A stretch of DNA of 64,000 nt from Pseudomonas brassicacearum (GCF_009601685.2 NZ_CP045701.2:4402001-4466000); one strand, 5' to 3'. Counted from the stretch's first letter, positions 15,060 through 24,211 are shown. A program made the numbers and translations. The notes: generated from the sequence alone by a model not told the origin.

Positions 15060-15821
15060 CTAGTCTGGCCGTGCATCTTTGTGCCTGAGGATAAGGCGTG
15101 TTCGGTCTAGCCAGGGACCACCGAAGACGATGATTTCGCTCGGTCGACCATACAGGTGATGAAGCAGAAACGGCCCGGGGCCGAAGGTCGCGGACTCTTC
15201 ACCGGGCAGCGCCGGGTCGGCGCCGAGGAAAATCCCGGCGTGGTTCGGGTGAACCGTCCGGCCCACCTCCATCACGATCATGTCGCCGCGCTGTGGCTGG
15301 TCGACCCGGTTGAAGCCGGCGACCTCGTAGTTCGCCTCGTAGAGGCTGGCGTTGTCCTTGCTCTCCCACCAGCCGTCGGCTCGTTTGAAGGATTCGAACT
15401 CTAGCGCCCACTCGCGCTTGTACCAGTCCGCGCAGACCTGCCAGCAATCCCAGGCGCCGTGAACGAACGGGCGCTTGAGCAACGGTGTATCGCCGGTTGG
15501 CACCACCGTCCGCAAGTCGCCCTCCGGCCAGCTCAGGATGTGCCAAGGCATAGCCGTGGCTTCGCACATCGCCAAGTCGCGCGGCGACGGCCTGCTGGTG
15601 GCGTCCGGGTGGGAGTGAACAATGCCGATCACCTCGCCAAGGTCTTCCGCCGCGGCGTAATCCTCAGGGTCGATAATGAATTCTTCACTCGGCTCGGTCG
15701 CGATGTTTCTGCATGGGAAATACTGCTGCTTACGGCCCAGCGCAAGCAGCAGCCCGCAGCACTCTTTCGGATATTCGGCGGCCGCGTGCTCCTGGATCGC
15801 ACTCAGGATGTGTTTGCGCAT
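15060..15821 (-). CDS. K: Tail assembly protein K (JAMM and NlpC/P60 domains)
   Basis: 253 residues. N-terminal JAB/MPN domain with IVHSHPDA (the HxH metal motif) and an upstream Glu; C-terminal NlpC/P60 domain with GAWDCWQVCADWY (catalytic Cys) and HPNHAGIF (His). Matches lambda K, which has a tail-maturation and peptidoglycan-hydrolase-like role. AGGAG before the ATG at 15821 supports this start over the longer frame. Confidence 0.88.
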   Translation of the reverse strand: MRKHILSAIQEHAAAEYPKECCGLLLALGRKQQYFPCRNIATEPSEEFIIDPEDYAAAEDLGEVIGIVHSHPDATSRPSPRDLAMCEATAMPWHILSWPEGDLRTVVPTGDTPLLKRPFVHGAWDCWQVCADWYKREWALEFESFKRADGWWESKDNASLYEANYEVAGFNRVDQPQRGDMIVMEVGRTVHPNHAGIFLGADPALPGEESATFGPGPFLLHHLYGRPSEIIVFGGPWLDRTRLILRHKDARPD

Positions 15822-15823
15822 GG

Positions 15824-16573
15824 TCAGCTCCTGGCGATCAGGGAAACGGCGGGGAAGCCTCCGAAGGGCAGCGGGTTGCCCTCGCCGAAGCGTGGAATGC
15901 AACCCCGGCCAAGCGTGGCGTCACACTCGTCCAGTTCCGGATTGTCCGTGACCACCCCGTCCTTTGTCACGTAGGGCCCGGTGTAGCTACAGTTCGGCCC
16001 ACGGTAGCCGCCGGTCAGGCACCAATGGCACAGCGTCGTGGCCTGGCGCCCAATGGACTCCCCACCCACGTCGCCCGGGCTGGCAAGCTCCCAGGTGACC
16101 GTCTCCCCGTCCTCGTTCGTCTTCTGGTCGATATACCAGACCTCGATCGTCTCTTGGGTTGGATCGGCCTGAGGGTTGCCGCCTGGGAAGTTCTCGGCGT
16201 CCAGGTACGTGCCCAGCGTGTGCCGCATGGTCAACTTGAACTCGAGCAGGTCGTCGAAGGCCAGGCACAGGGCTGTGATCCGGCCATTGACGTTACCCAC
16301 CGACAACGTTGGGCGGACGGCCGTGCCGTCGCCGTTGGATTCAATGCCGTCGATCTGCATCGGCCAGGCGCCGTACTCGTTGCCCTGCCAGTAAATCGAC
16401 TTGGCCGGCAATTCATCGGCCGCGGCGCCGGCGGCGATCAGCTCCGCAGCCGTGTACGGGATCGAGTGTCCATGGAAGCGCAGGACATCTGCGCCATAGT
16501 CAGACCCGTCCAATTCGAAAAGCAGCACTTCGCTGCCAGGCTCGAGAACCTGGATTTCACTGATCAGCGGCAT
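15824..16573 (-). CDS. L: Minor tail protein L
   Basis: 249 residues. FELDGSDYGADVLRFHG, LCLAFDDLLEFKLTMRHTLG and the C-terminal Cys set (LCHWC, NCSY, DEC, RGC) correspond to lambda-type gpL, whose C-terminal domain binds an iron-sulfur cluster. Two bases upstream of K and 9 bases after M, so part of the M-L-K string. Confidence 0.88.
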   Translation of the reverse strand: MPLISEIQVLEPGSEVLLFELDGSDYGADVLRFHGHSIPYTAAELIAAGAAADELPAKSIYWQGNEYGAWPMQIDGIESNGDGTAVRPTLSVGNVNGRITALCLAFDDLLEFKLTMRHTLGTYLDAENFPGGNPQADPTQETIEVWYIDQKTNEDGETVTWELASPGDVGGESIGRQATTLCHWCLTGGYRGPNCSYTGPYVTKDGVVTDNPELDECDATLGRGCIPRFGEGNPLPFGGFPAVSLIARS

Positions 16574-16582
16574 GATTGCCCC

Positions 16583-16921
16583 TTAAGGGAGAAACGATTG
16601 GGTGAAGGTGGTGGTCAGGGTGAACCAACCGGCACCTTTCGGCGTGATCGACGGTGCAGTGCCACGAAAGAATGAGAGTTCCCCAAGCGGCGGCGTCCAG
16701 AAGAACGACTTGTGCCCGGCGTGACGATCCAGAAAGTCTTTGATCTCCAGCGCCACCGCCTCCCGCACAACAAACGTCAGCGGCCAGGAATCTAGCCGAT
16801 TGTTCGGTCCGTCCCCGACGACCTGCTCATAACCGTTGCCGAACTTAGAAGATCGGTTCCGGTATTCCGGTGTGCTGGTGGTCTCGACCATTGGACACCA
16901 ATCAAACGTTTCAACGGCCAT
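16583..16921 (-). CDS. M: Minor tail protein M
   Basis: 112 residues. ETFDWCPMVETTSTPEYRNR SSKFGNGYEQ and FLDRHAGHKSFFWTPPLGE are the gpM/phage_min_tail signature. Overlaps the tape-measure stop by 11 bp. Tail-tip initiator component. Confidence 0.88.
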   Translation of the reverse strand: MAVETFDWCPMVETTSTPEYRNRSSKFGNGYEQVVGDGPNNRLDSWPLTFVVREAVALEIKDFLDRHAGHKSFFWTPPLGELSFFRGTAPSITPKGAGWFTLTTTFTQSFLP

Positions 16922-19796
16922 TCACAAGCCTCCAGATTTTGCCGCCAGGCTGGGTTTCCCTGACGATTTCCTGCTGCGCTCCGCGCTTTGCGACATCGGC
17001 GTAGGCTTGGCCCAGGGCTTGAGAGTCTTGCTGCGATGCTCCGGCGCCAGCGCTCTGTACCTCAAAGGACTGATTGATGACGATCTGCCCAGGCGCGGCC
17101 GGCGCGGCGGACGAGCCGCCCGACAACCCAACATAGCCGCCGTCCGCATACCCTCGCTTGTTCAGGTTGACCAGGTACTCCTTCATGCCTGGCCGATCTA
17201 CAACTTCCTTGCGGATCACCACCTCGCCACCGTGGACTATCCCCGCCGGCTCGTACTTGCCGCCCGGGCCGGTGTAGCCGCCATCATCAAACCCATATTG
17301 GGCGCTATAGCCAGCAGCAGTGCTTCCCGCCGAAACCGGCGCACTACCGCCGCCGAACGCACTACCAATTGCGGTGCCCAGGGCGCTCCCCGCGATGCTG
17401 CTGAAAACGCCCGATGCGGCCGACTCCAATGCCATCTTGGCGATCATCTTCGCAAAGCTCGTGGCCACCTCTCCAAAACTCTCATCTGCACCGAACGCCC
17501 AATCAACCGCAGCGTCGGTGAGACCGTCATAGAGCGATGTGAAGGCAGCCTTCGCCTGGCCGGCGACGTCCTTCGCCTGATCCAGGTAGTTCTGGAAGGC
17601 CGAGGATGCTCCCATCGTCCAGTCACCCCGGGCTTCATCCTCATCGGCGTAAAACTTGTGCTGCATGGCCAGACGCTGATCGAGCGCCGATTTCAACGCC
17701 TGGGTCTCCTGGTCGTACAGTTCGGTGCTGAACTGGTCCTTGTTGCTCTTGTTGTAATCGGATGTCAGCTTGTCCAGCTGCGACTGATAGGACTGCTGGA
17801 TGCTGCGCTGCTCCTGCAAGCGCTTGCGCTGTTCATCACCCAGGCCGATGCCGGCCAGGTTGTTGTCGAGGCCCTGCTGTGCGCTGGAAAGCTGGCTCTT
17901 CAGGTTTTCATCGAACGCCGCTAATTTTCGACGGGTTTCCAGCCCCTTATCGCGCAGCGTGTTCTCGGTTTCGAGCGCAGCGTTGCGCTTGAGTTGGGCG
18001 GTGATCAGTTCCTTGTTGGCCAGCAGCGACTGCTGTTCAGCAGTAAGCGTTTTCTTGCTCTTGATGTCGGCAAGCTGCTGCTCCCACTCGACCAACTTTT
18101 TCGCATTCGCACCAAGCGTCTGGCTCGCAGCCGACTGATCGCCGATCTGCGCACTCTGTTGCTGAAGCACTGCGTACTGCTGCTTCGCCTGGTCAAGCGC
18201 CTTGATGCCGGCGTCTTCACGATACGCCGGAGCCTTGGCGGCCTTGGGATCCTTGTATTTCTCGTTAATAGCGGCGATATCCTTCGCCTGCTGCTCTGCA
18301 GAGATCAGCAACGACTTATCGCCCGAGGCCTTCGACTGAGTGACGCGCCGCTCAACCAGCAGCCGGTACTCCCCCAACTCGCGCTCACGCTTGACCGAGT
18401 TGCTCTCCGTTTCTTTGCGCAGCTTGTCCAGGCGCACCTGGTCTTCCAGCGATTGCTGCTGTTGTTGCTGCTGAAAGCCTTTCGCGGCGGCTCGTCGATC
18501 CTGTTCGGACTTGAGCACCAGCTTTTCGGTTTTCTCACGCTCAAGGGCGTCCTTGCGGAAGCTATCATCGGGCGTCAGATTGCTAAATGGATCCGCGGGC
18601 CTTCCTCTGGGATCGCGCTTGTTACGAAGGGCCGCACTGTCGGCAATCGCGTTGAGTTGCTCATCCAGCTTGGCGATCTGCTGATCAAGCGTTTCCTCGC
18701 GCCCAACGTTCAGCGCCGCATCCCAGGCCCCTTTGGCGGCGTTTTTCACCGCCCCCCAACTGGCCTCAAGGACGCCGAGGTTCTGCTTGATGGACGCGGA
18801 TGTGCGGTTTAACCCGTCTTCATACGCGGCGGTTGCCAGCGCGGCGGCCTCCAGGGTCTTCCCCTGCTCCTGCAGCGACTTGATGTTTTCGTAAGTGGTC
18901 GCCGTCAGAAAATTCATCGACTCGTTGAGCTTCAGAATTTCCGCTACCGGGTCCTTGGCGATCCGCTTGAAGTTTTCGACCGTGGTCTCTGCAGCGATGC
19001 CGGTAGCCGATTCGAACTTGATCGCCGCGGCGGCCATGGACTCGAACGCAGCCACTGGAATGCGCGTAGATGCCGCCAACTGCGCCAGCACTTCGGATGC
19101 TTTGCCGACCGTACCGCTAGCGCCCGACACCTGGCGAGCCATGGTTGCCAAGCTGCTTGCCGTGGTGCCAGCGGTATTCCCGGTCATTGCCAGCGAGGTA
19201 GTAAACGCCGTTCCCTCGTCGGAGCCTTGCTTGTAAGCCAGCGCGAGTACGGCGGCCGCAGCCGCCGCAACGGTGAACGGATTCACCAATCCAAGCACAT
19301 ACCCGCCCAAAGCCTTGGCCGCCGGACCGGCTCCACCGAACATATCCTTGAGCTGCCCGCCCTGCTGTAGGAAAACCGTCAGCGGGTTCTGCCCAGCCTG
19401 GAGCGAAACGGCGATATCGGTGAACTGCGCAGGAACACCGCGCAGGTTGGCCGCATATTGCTTGGCGGTCTGGCCGTTCTTGGCCATGACGCGGTCAACT
19501 TTTTCGATTGCGTCACGCTGCACCTTCAGCTTATCGAGGTACATGGTGAAGTCGGCATTATCCAGCCGGCCGGCCGCACGGTGCTTGCGCAGCTGCTCTT
19601 CCATCTTGTCGAGGCGGCCATAGGCCCCAATCACCGGGTCAATCTGGCCGACCAGCTTATCCAACTGGTCGGCTTGGTACTTGGCTTCCCGCGTGGCGGA
19701 CTTGAGAGAGCGTTGTGCCCGGTCCATCCCCTTTTCAAAGCCGCCAGTGTTGGCAACCAGATCGACCGTCAGTTGGCCAAGTGAATCAACAGCCAT
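16911..19796 (-). CDS. H: Tape measure protein
   Basis: 961 residues. The N-terminus (MAVDSLGQLTVDLVANTGGF EKGMDRA) is the lambda H-like start; RGVPAQFTDIAVSLQAGQNP and LTVFLQQGGQLKDMFGG are the TMP_2 core; membrane-like segments lie at about 165-195 and 780-820; residues 350-720 are long Gln/Lys-rich coiled coil. Length predicts a tail of roughly lambda size. AGGTGA precedes the ATG, just after the T-frame stop. Confidence 0.92.
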   Translation of the reverse strand: MAVDSLGQLTVDLVANTGGFEKGMDRAQRSLKSATREAKYQADQLDKLVGQIDPVIGAYGRLDKMEEQLRKHRAAGRLDNADFTMYLDKLKVQRDAIEKVDRVMAKNGQTAKQYAANLRGVPAQFTDIAVSLQAGQNPLTVFLQQGGQLKDMFGGAGPAAKALGGYVLGLVNPFTVAAAAAAVLALAYKQGSDEGTAFTTSLAMTGNTAGTTASSLATMARQVSGASGTVGKASEVLAQLAASTRIPVAAFESMAAAAIKFESATGIAAETTVENFKRIAKDPVAEILKLNESMNFLTATTYENIKSLQEQGKTLEAAALATAAYEDGLNRTSASIKQNLGVLEASWGAVKNAAKGAWDAALNVGREETLDQQIAKLDEQLNAIADSAALRNKRDPRGRPADPFSNLTPDDSFRKDALEREKTEKLVLKSEQDRRAAAKGFQQQQQQQSLEDQVRLDKLRKETESNSVKRERELGEYRLLVERRVTQSKASGDKSLLISAEQQAKDIAAINEKYKDPKAAKAPAYREDAGIKALDQAKQQYAVLQQQSAQIGDQSAASQTLGANAKKLVEWEQQLADIKSKKTLTAEQQSLLANKELITAQLKRNAALETENTLRDKGLETRRKLAAFDENLKSQLSSAQQGLDNNLAGIGLGDEQRKRLQEQRSIQQSYQSQLDKLTSDYNKSNKDQFSTELYDQETQALKSALDQRLAMQHKFYADEDEARGDWTMGASSAFQNYLDQAKDVAGQAKAAFTSLYDGLTDAAVDWAFGADESFGEVATSFAKMIAKMALESAASGVFSSIAGSALGTAIGSAFGGGSAPVSAGSTAAGYSAQYGFDDGGYTGPGGKYEPAGIVHGGEVVIRKEVVDRPGMKEYLVNLNKRGYADGGYVGLSGGSSAAPAAPGQIVINQSFEVQSAGAGASQQDSQALGQAYADVAKRGAQQEIVRETQPGGKIWRLVNGR

Positions 19797-19799
19797 AAA

Positions 19800-20110
19800 T
19801 CACCTCTTGACCGACTGCAGCAGCGCTAACAGATCCTGCGGCGTGGCTGCTTTTGGCTCGGGCTTCTGTCCACGATCAGGAAGGAAGTCTTCAAAGGTCG
19901 CCTTTCCGCCGTGCACGTTGTTTAGCAGCGTCGCCAGCATTGCAAACCCATGCTCGAGGCGAAGCCCCAGATTCAGCGAGCCCGCCTTCTGGGCGTACCG
20001 CATCCAGGCCAGCGCCTCGACATACGTCAGGTTTTGCTTTGCTTCCCTGATCGTGCGGCCGCCGACGCCCGCGAGGACGAGCTCGTGCCAGAACTCTTCC
20101 TCGGCGTCGA
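19800..20110 (-). CDS. GT: T extension of tail chaperone GT (-1 frameshift product)
   Basis: This frame has no own start: it runs open from the A8 run at 20111-20118 as IDAEEEFWHELVLAGVGGRT, IREAKQNLTYVEALAWMRYA, and ends ALLQSVKR at 19800. Gene G reads CTT GAA AAA AAA TCG; slipping back one base gives ATC GAC GCC. The fused GT protein (about 118 + 103 residues) is the lambda-type assembly chaperone that links the tail tube protein to the tape measure. A shorter independent start at 20003 is less likely. Confidence 0.85.
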
Positions 20111-20467
20111 TTTTTTTTCAAGGGCGCCCTCCGGCACCTTGTTGACTTCACCAATGGCCGAGAGCAGCACGATTGCAAGCTCAGCGCACAACGCGCCGTG
20201 CCCTGTATCTGGTCCGCCGACCACATCAGCCACGGTAAACACCGGCTTGCCATCCTTATCGACGATGCAAGAAGCAATGCGTTGAGCGGTAATGTCCCCG
20301 CCCTGGTTCTGCGCATCCCAGCGCTGCGTGACGGAGATGTAGGACTCATGAGCCACATAGACCGTGGCTTTCTGAAGCACGCCACCTGAATGCCATTGGA
20401 TTTCCTTCTTCACCGGCGGCGCGGCGAATGCGCCGGCGGCTGCCAGCGCTGCGATACTCAGATCCAT
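20027..20467 (-). CDS. G: Tail assembly chaperone G
   Basis: 146 residues. MDLSIAALAAAGAFAAPPVK, then KEIQWHSGGVLQKATVYVAH and AELAIVLLSAIGEVNKVPEG; after the frameshift site the zero-frame tail is a low-complexity KSSGTSSSSRASAAARSG. A disordered terminus past the slippery run is usual when most function lies in the shared part. Downstream of the tube gene, as in lambda. Confidence 0.85.
   Translation of the reverse strand: MDLSIAALAAAGAFAAPPVKKEIQWHSGGVLQKATVYVAHESYISVTQRWDAQNQGGDITAQRIASCIVDKDGKPVFTVADVVGGPDTGHGALCAELAIVLLSAIGEVNKVPEGALEKKSTPRKSSGTSSSSRASAAARSGKQSKT
20111..20119 (-). promoter_or_regulatory. Programmed -1 frameshift slippery site
   Basis: gaaaaaaaa on the coding strand: eight A preceded by G. 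Both P- and A-site tRNA(Lys) can re-pair after a one-base backward slip. Confidence 0.8.
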
Positions 20468-20476
20468 GGGACTTCC

Positions 20477-21205
20477 TTAAGCAGAGGTTTTAACGATCAG
20501 TTCGATCTCGCCGGATACCTGAATACCGACGTTGGACTTCACGACATCACCGAGCCCAAAGGTGAATGGGAAGGCGTTCATGTAGCCTTCGAAAGTGAGC
20601 CAGGTCCGGGTATTTGGCAGGTCGAAGTCAGCGCTTTCGTTGATCAATGCACGAGCAGAAGCGCCGGTACCATCGCCACCGGTGAGGGCCACCGTCGGAA
20701 CAGTGGTGTAACCAGAACCAGCGTTGGTGATGGTGAAACCGGTGACTTTGCCGTCGGCAATTTGGGTCGTAGCAGTCGCACCGCTACCGCCACCGCCGGT
20801 GATGGCAACGGCCGGAGCCGTGGTGTAATCCGTGCCCGCAGAGTTCAGCACGATGCCAGCCAGCGTGCCTTCAGCACCTACCAGGGGAGGAATGCCGGTT
20901 TCTGCCTCGAAGTCGTATCCGTCCGACCAGCCAACCACCCACTTGAGTTTGGTGCCCGCTTTCTTCAACTGGTGCAGCCGCAGATGGGAAGGGTTTTTCG
21001 GGTCGATGTTCAGACCGAACGAAGCAGATCCCGGCTCGGCCAAGCCCGCTTCATACTCGCGTGCCTTGGATTTGGTGCACGTCACGTCGATCTGTGCGAT
21101 TGCAGTGTCAATCCCGTCCAGCGAGGTGAAGCAACCGACGTCGATGACGCTGTTGTCAGCCGGATCCAGCGCGAAAAGCTCCGTGCCTTGGGTGTTAATG
21201 GTCAA
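20477..21205 (-). CDS. V: Major tail tube protein with repeat insertion
   Basis: 242 residues. The N-terminus (TQGTELFALDPADNSVIDVG CFTSLDGID) and C-terminus (RTWLTFEGYMNAFPFTFGLG DVVKSNVGIQVSGEIEL) match lambda V-like tail tube proteins. Residues about 115-185 hold two tandem copies of a Gly-rich beta unit (SAGTDYTTAPAVAITGGGG / NAGSGYTTVPTVALTGGDG) inserted into the tube fold, probably displayed on the tail surface. Confidence 0.88.
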   Translation of the reverse strand: MTINTQGTELFALDPADNSVIDVGCFTSLDGIDTAIAQIDVTCTKSKAREYEAGLAEPGSASFGLNIDPKNPSHLRLHQLKKAGTKLKWVVGWSDGYDFEAETGIPPLVGAEGTLAGIVLNSAGTDYTTAPAVAITGGGGSGATATTQIADGKVTGFTITNAGSGYTTVPTVALTGGDGTGASARALINESADFDLPNTRTWLTFEGYMNAFPFTFGLGDVVKSNVGIQVSGEIELIVKTSA

Positions 21206-21250
21206 TTTCGTACTCCCCGATTTCCTGCGAAATCACTGTTTGACGGGCAT

Positions 21251-21271
21251 AAAAAAACCCGCCGGGGCGGG
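21251..21271 (-). terminator. Intra-operon terminator upstream of tail tube gene
   Basis: Leftward cccgcc-cc-ggcggg with seven T, 45 bp before the tube gene start. Separates the head/connector block from the abundantly made tube protein. Confidence 0.7.
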
Positions 21272-21290
21272 TCGTTCTTTCTGGTGCGGT

Positions 21291-21656
21291 CTACTGGCTC
21301 ACGAGCCAGGCGACGTCGAAACCTTTTCTGTAGTTGTGCGTGTCCTTGTCCCGGTCATCAACACCGAACCCTGTGATGTACGCATACCGCGCAATCACTT
21401 TGCGGAGCGCCCCCACAACGGCATAAGCGGACGATGCCGTATCGGCGTAAACGTCCACCTGGAGGCCATATCGATCCGTGTCTGGAACGCCGTTGACGTA
21501 GTTGATCGGCGAACCGCTGACGACCTGCCAGACCGCATAGGGTTTGGTGGTTCCTTCCGGCGCCTCACCGTGTGGGTAAAGTCTTGTCGGGCCGGTGCCA
21601 AGCAGCGCAGTAACCGATGGTGCTGCGGCGCACACCGTGAAGATGGGCGCGGCCAT
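21291..21656 (-). CDS. Tail terminator (DUF3168-like)
   Basis: 121 residues from MAAPIFTVCAAAPSVTALLG. RLYPHGEAPEGTTKPYAVWQ VVSG and DTDRYGLQVDVYADTASSAY are the DUF3168/gpU-like pattern. The ATG shares a base with the previous stop (TGATG). Caps the tail tube and joins it to the head. Confidence 0.82.
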   Translation of the reverse strand: MAAPIFTVCAAAPSVTALLGTGPTRLYPHGEAPEGTTKPYAVWQVVSGSPINYVNGVPDTDRYGLQVDVYADTASSAYAVVGALRKVIARYAYITGFGVDDRDKDTHNYRKGFDVAWLVSQ

Positions 21657-22102
21657 CAGTTCACCCCCAGCTTGATCAGTTGGTACTTGGCCGAGCTCAA
21701 GAACTCCTTGAACAGTACCTCGCGGTTGTTGGCCAGGGCCGGCCGGAGGAACGGTTTTGCCCGGTTCTTCTCGGTGCCCAACTCCACCCACCACCAGTAG
21801 AACGTGTTGCCGCCCTTCTGCCCTCGCTTGCGCATGCGAACACCCACGGAAACGACCACCGCACCGACCTCCTGGCCCAGCGTCTTGCGTTCGATCATGG
21901 CCAGGTTGGCCGGGATGAAGTTGGCCGTTTCCGGGTCGTCGATCCGCGCCGCGCGATCCTTCGCGTCGAGCAGCACGATGTCCATGGCATCCTTGGCAGC
22001 CGGCAACACAACCTTGCGCCGCATTTCCTCGGTCAAGCCCTTGAACTTGGCAGACAATGCATCGGCACCCTTGAGGTTATACGTGACCCAATCACCCATC
22101 AT
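21656..22102 (-). CDS. HK97 gp10-like head-tail joining protein
   Basis: 148 residues. VTYNLKGADALSAKFKGLTE EMRRKVVLPAAKDAMDIVLL and the C-terminal RAKPFLRPALANNREVLFKE match the HK97-gp10 family. Two adjacent ATG codons are possible starts. Overlaps the upstream head-closure gene by 11 bp. Confidence 0.85.
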   Translation of the reverse strand: MMGDWVTYNLKGADALSAKFKGLTEEMRRKVVLPAAKDAMDIVLLDAKDRAARIDDPETANFIPANLAMIERKTLGQEVGAVVVSVGVRMRKRGQKGGNTFYWWWVELGTEKNRAKPFLRPALANNREVLFKEFLSSAKYQLIKLGVN

Positions 22103-22433
22103 TCACCCCCGAGGAAACCAGCAGCGTCAGGTATTCCTTTCGTGAGTTGATGTCGGCCAACGGCGGACCAACGATTCCGCAGATGGCGCCAGTGCTCAGT
22201 ACAACGCGCATCGCAGGGGTTATGCCCTCTCGATACCGTATGACGATGCGGGTTTTTGCTTCGGACTGCCCGGCCTGCGCTGCAATGAAATCACGAGCGC
22301 TCAAGTCCTCGACTGAAGCCCAAACTTTGGCGAAATCGACCCATTGCTCAGTCAATTGCTCCCCGGTTTGAGGATCCTGTCCAGTTACCTTCTGCTGGAT
22401 TTGAATTCGATGCCTGAGTTTTCCGGCCTGCAT
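22092..22433 (-). CDS. Head closure protein (head-tail adaptor)
   Basis: 113 residues. MQAGKLRHRIQIQQKVTGQD and WVDFAKVWASVEDLSARDFI AAQ are the Phage_H_T_join/SPP1 gp16-like signature. Shares one base with the upstream connector gene. Confidence 0.87.
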   Translation of the reverse strand: MQAGKLRHRIQIQQKVTGQDPQTGEQLTEQWVDFAKVWASVEDLSARDFIAAQAGQSEAKTRIVIRYREGITPAMRVVLSTGAICGIVGPPLADINSRKEYLTLLVSSGVNDG

Positions 22434-22732
22434 TAGAATCGCTTCCTGTACCAGAGCAGCCTGTCGACTGCGAGAGGAACGGCTGACGGCCCCCCGCCCA
22501 TCACCACCGCTTCACGGTTGGCGTACCAATGCCCGACCAGCAGCAGAAGCGCCTGCTCAACGTCCCTGGTAAGGCCCATTTCGTCTGGCTCAACCGGATT
22601 TTCCTCGACCAGCCTCCGGTCGCAGTGTTGCTCGATGTGAGCTTTGGCCGCTTCGAGGTAGCCACCGATCAAGGCATCTTCTTCGTCGCCATCGACCCGC
22701 AGGTGCATCTTCAAGGTGGCCAACTCGATCAT
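22433..22732 (-). CDS. Head-tail connector, HK97 gp6-like
   Basis: 99 residues. MIELATLKMHLRVDGDEEDA LIGGYLEAAKAHIEQHCDR is the gp6-like (Phage_gp6) start; the C-terminus RDVEQALLLLVGHWYANREAV is equally typical. Forms the ring under the portal. Confidence 0.88.
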   Translation of the reverse strand: MIELATLKMHLRVDGDEEDALIGGYLEAAKAHIEQHCDRRLVEENPVEPDEMGLTRDVEQALLLLVGHWYANREAVVMGGGPSAVPLAVDRLLWYRKRF

Positions 22733-22951
22733 TTACTTAGCCTCTTTCGGCACAGCAGGCTTGCTGTCCTTGGGTTTGGCGGTTTTTGGCTTGCCGTTGC
22801 CATCGAGCTCAACGACCAGCCCTTTGCCGACCAGGGCGTGCGCATACTCTTCGTCAGCGATATCGAACTCTTGACCTCGCGAGGCCTTTGGCGAGTCGGC
22901 GCCGAGCAGTTCAGCATTGCCAACGAAGCCCCACAGAGCTTTAACTTTCAT
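22733..22951 (-). CDS. Small capsid-region protein, unknown
   Basis: 72 residues: MKVKALWGFVGNAELLGADS, a compact SH3-like N-terminal part, then a Lys/Pro-rich tail (KPKTAKPKDSKPAVPKEAK). Common between capsid and connector genes of HK97-like phages. A stem (22970-22992) without T run lies just upstream. Confidence 0.6.
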   Translation of the reverse strand: MKVKALWGFVGNAELLGADSPKASRGQEFDIADEEYAHALVGKGLVVELDGNGKPKTAKPKDSKPAVPKEAK

Positions 22952-22969
22952 ATTGCCTCCGGAAACAAG

Positions 22970-22992
22970 AAGGCCGGCGATACGCCGGCCTT
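22970..22992. other. Stem-loop between capsid and small gene
   Basis: aaggccggcg-ata-cgccggcctt, ten perfect pairs, no T run on the coding strand. May slow 3' decay or lower downstream expression relative to capsid. Confidence 0.55.
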
Positions 22993-23008
22993 CATGGGGT
23001 TTGGTGGA

Positions 23009-24211
23009 TTACGGCGCGATGGGGAATTGCCCCTTGACCAGCGCCTCTTTGCGACGCACGCCCAGGCCCAGACGCTCTTCGACCAACAGCGCGATCTCGT
23101 TGCGGATGAACTGATCATTGATCAGGCCCATCTTGAATTGGAACGACATGCGGTCGAACAACGTGGTGGAGCGAGCAAAGTTGGCCACGAGGAATTCGCC
23201 GCCCGTATCGACGTCGCCCTCGTCCATGCTGTCAGAGGTGATGACCGGGCGGCCCCACAGGATTGGAGTGACCAGGCCCTGCAAGTTGGCGAACAGGTAG
23301 CGGTTTTCGCCATCTTTTTGCAGTTCGATGTTCATCCAATCCAGCTCGGTCATCACGACGCCGTCGGCGGACATCTGCGACTGCTTGCGCACCTGATAGA
23401 TAGCACGACGCACCAGGTCGATGGCGGTGTCCCCGGCTTTGCTCAGCGCTGTGTTGTAGGTCGTGGCCTGGGTCATCAAGCCATTGAGGTTCTCGCCGGT
23501 ACCGTCGCCTTTGAGAATTTGGCCTTCTTCCTCGAGCTTGAGGTCGTAGCGCAGCAGTTGTTGCAGGTACGCAAACATCTGAGGCACATCGGAGAGCACC
23601 TCGTCGGTAGCCGGCATCCAGACCGCGATTTTTTTTACGCGATCGGTTTCGGTGGTGAAGGTCACGTTGCTGGTTGGCTTCAAGCCACCTTCAGCCACCG
23701 GCGCAGCGCCTCGGGTGTGCAGGTTCTCGCGGAAATACGTGTAGCTCTGCCCAGTCACCGGGATGGTGGTGAGCAGGTCGCGGATGCGCAGCTCCTGGCG
23801 AATGCCGGGTTGAATCACCGGATCGTAGATTGGTGCTACGACGCCAGCGCTGGTAACCTTCATTTCCTTCATCGAAGCCAGATCAGACTTCGTGACTTCG
23901 ATGAGCGCGGTGCTGACGTTCTTCTGCTGCAGCCCCTTGTAATTGTCGTCGCCCTTGACCATGTCGATGAAGCTTTTGCCTTCACCTGGCTGGCCGCGCA
24001 GCTTGACGCCTTTCTGCTCCAGATCCTGCACCTGGTCGATGACTCGCTGCAGCTCGCCCTTTTGATTGTCGATCTGGCTTTTCAGGTCGGTGGTGACCTG
24101 GTTGCCCTTTTCAACCTCCGCGATAGCGGCGTCGTATTTCTTTTGCAGCCCTTCGAAACCGCTTTTAAGTTGCAGCTCGAGGGAGTCCTTCAGTTCTTTT
24201 ACTTCGCTCAT
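23009..24211 (-). CDS. HK97-family major capsid protein
   Basis: 400 residues. The first ~75 residues are coiled coil, the delta/scaffold domain removed by the protease; the HK97 fold follows (VAPIYDPVIQPGIRQELRIR DLLTTIPVTGQSYTYFRE ... RTTLFDRMSFQFKMGLINDQ). ATGA overlap with the protease gene. Confidence 0.92.
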   Translation of the reverse strand: MSEVKELKDSLELQLKSGFEGLQKKYDAAIAEVEKGNQVTTDLKSQIDNQKGELQRVIDQVQDLEQKGVKLRGQPGEGKSFIDMVKGDDNYKGLQQKNVSTALIEVTKSDLASMKEMKVTSAGVVAPIYDPVIQPGIRQELRIRDLLTTIPVTGQSYTYFRENLHTRGAAPVAEGGLKPTSNVTFTTETDRVKKIAVWMPATDEVLSDVPQMFAYLQQLLRYDLKLEEEGQILKGDGTGENLNGLMTQATTYNTALSKAGDTAIDLVRRAIYQVRKQSQMSADGVVMTELDWMNIELQKDGENRYLFANLQGLVTPILWGRPVITSDSMDEGDVDTGGEFLVANFARSTTLFDRMSFQFKMGLINDQFIRNEIALLVEERLGLGVRRKEALVKGQFPIAP

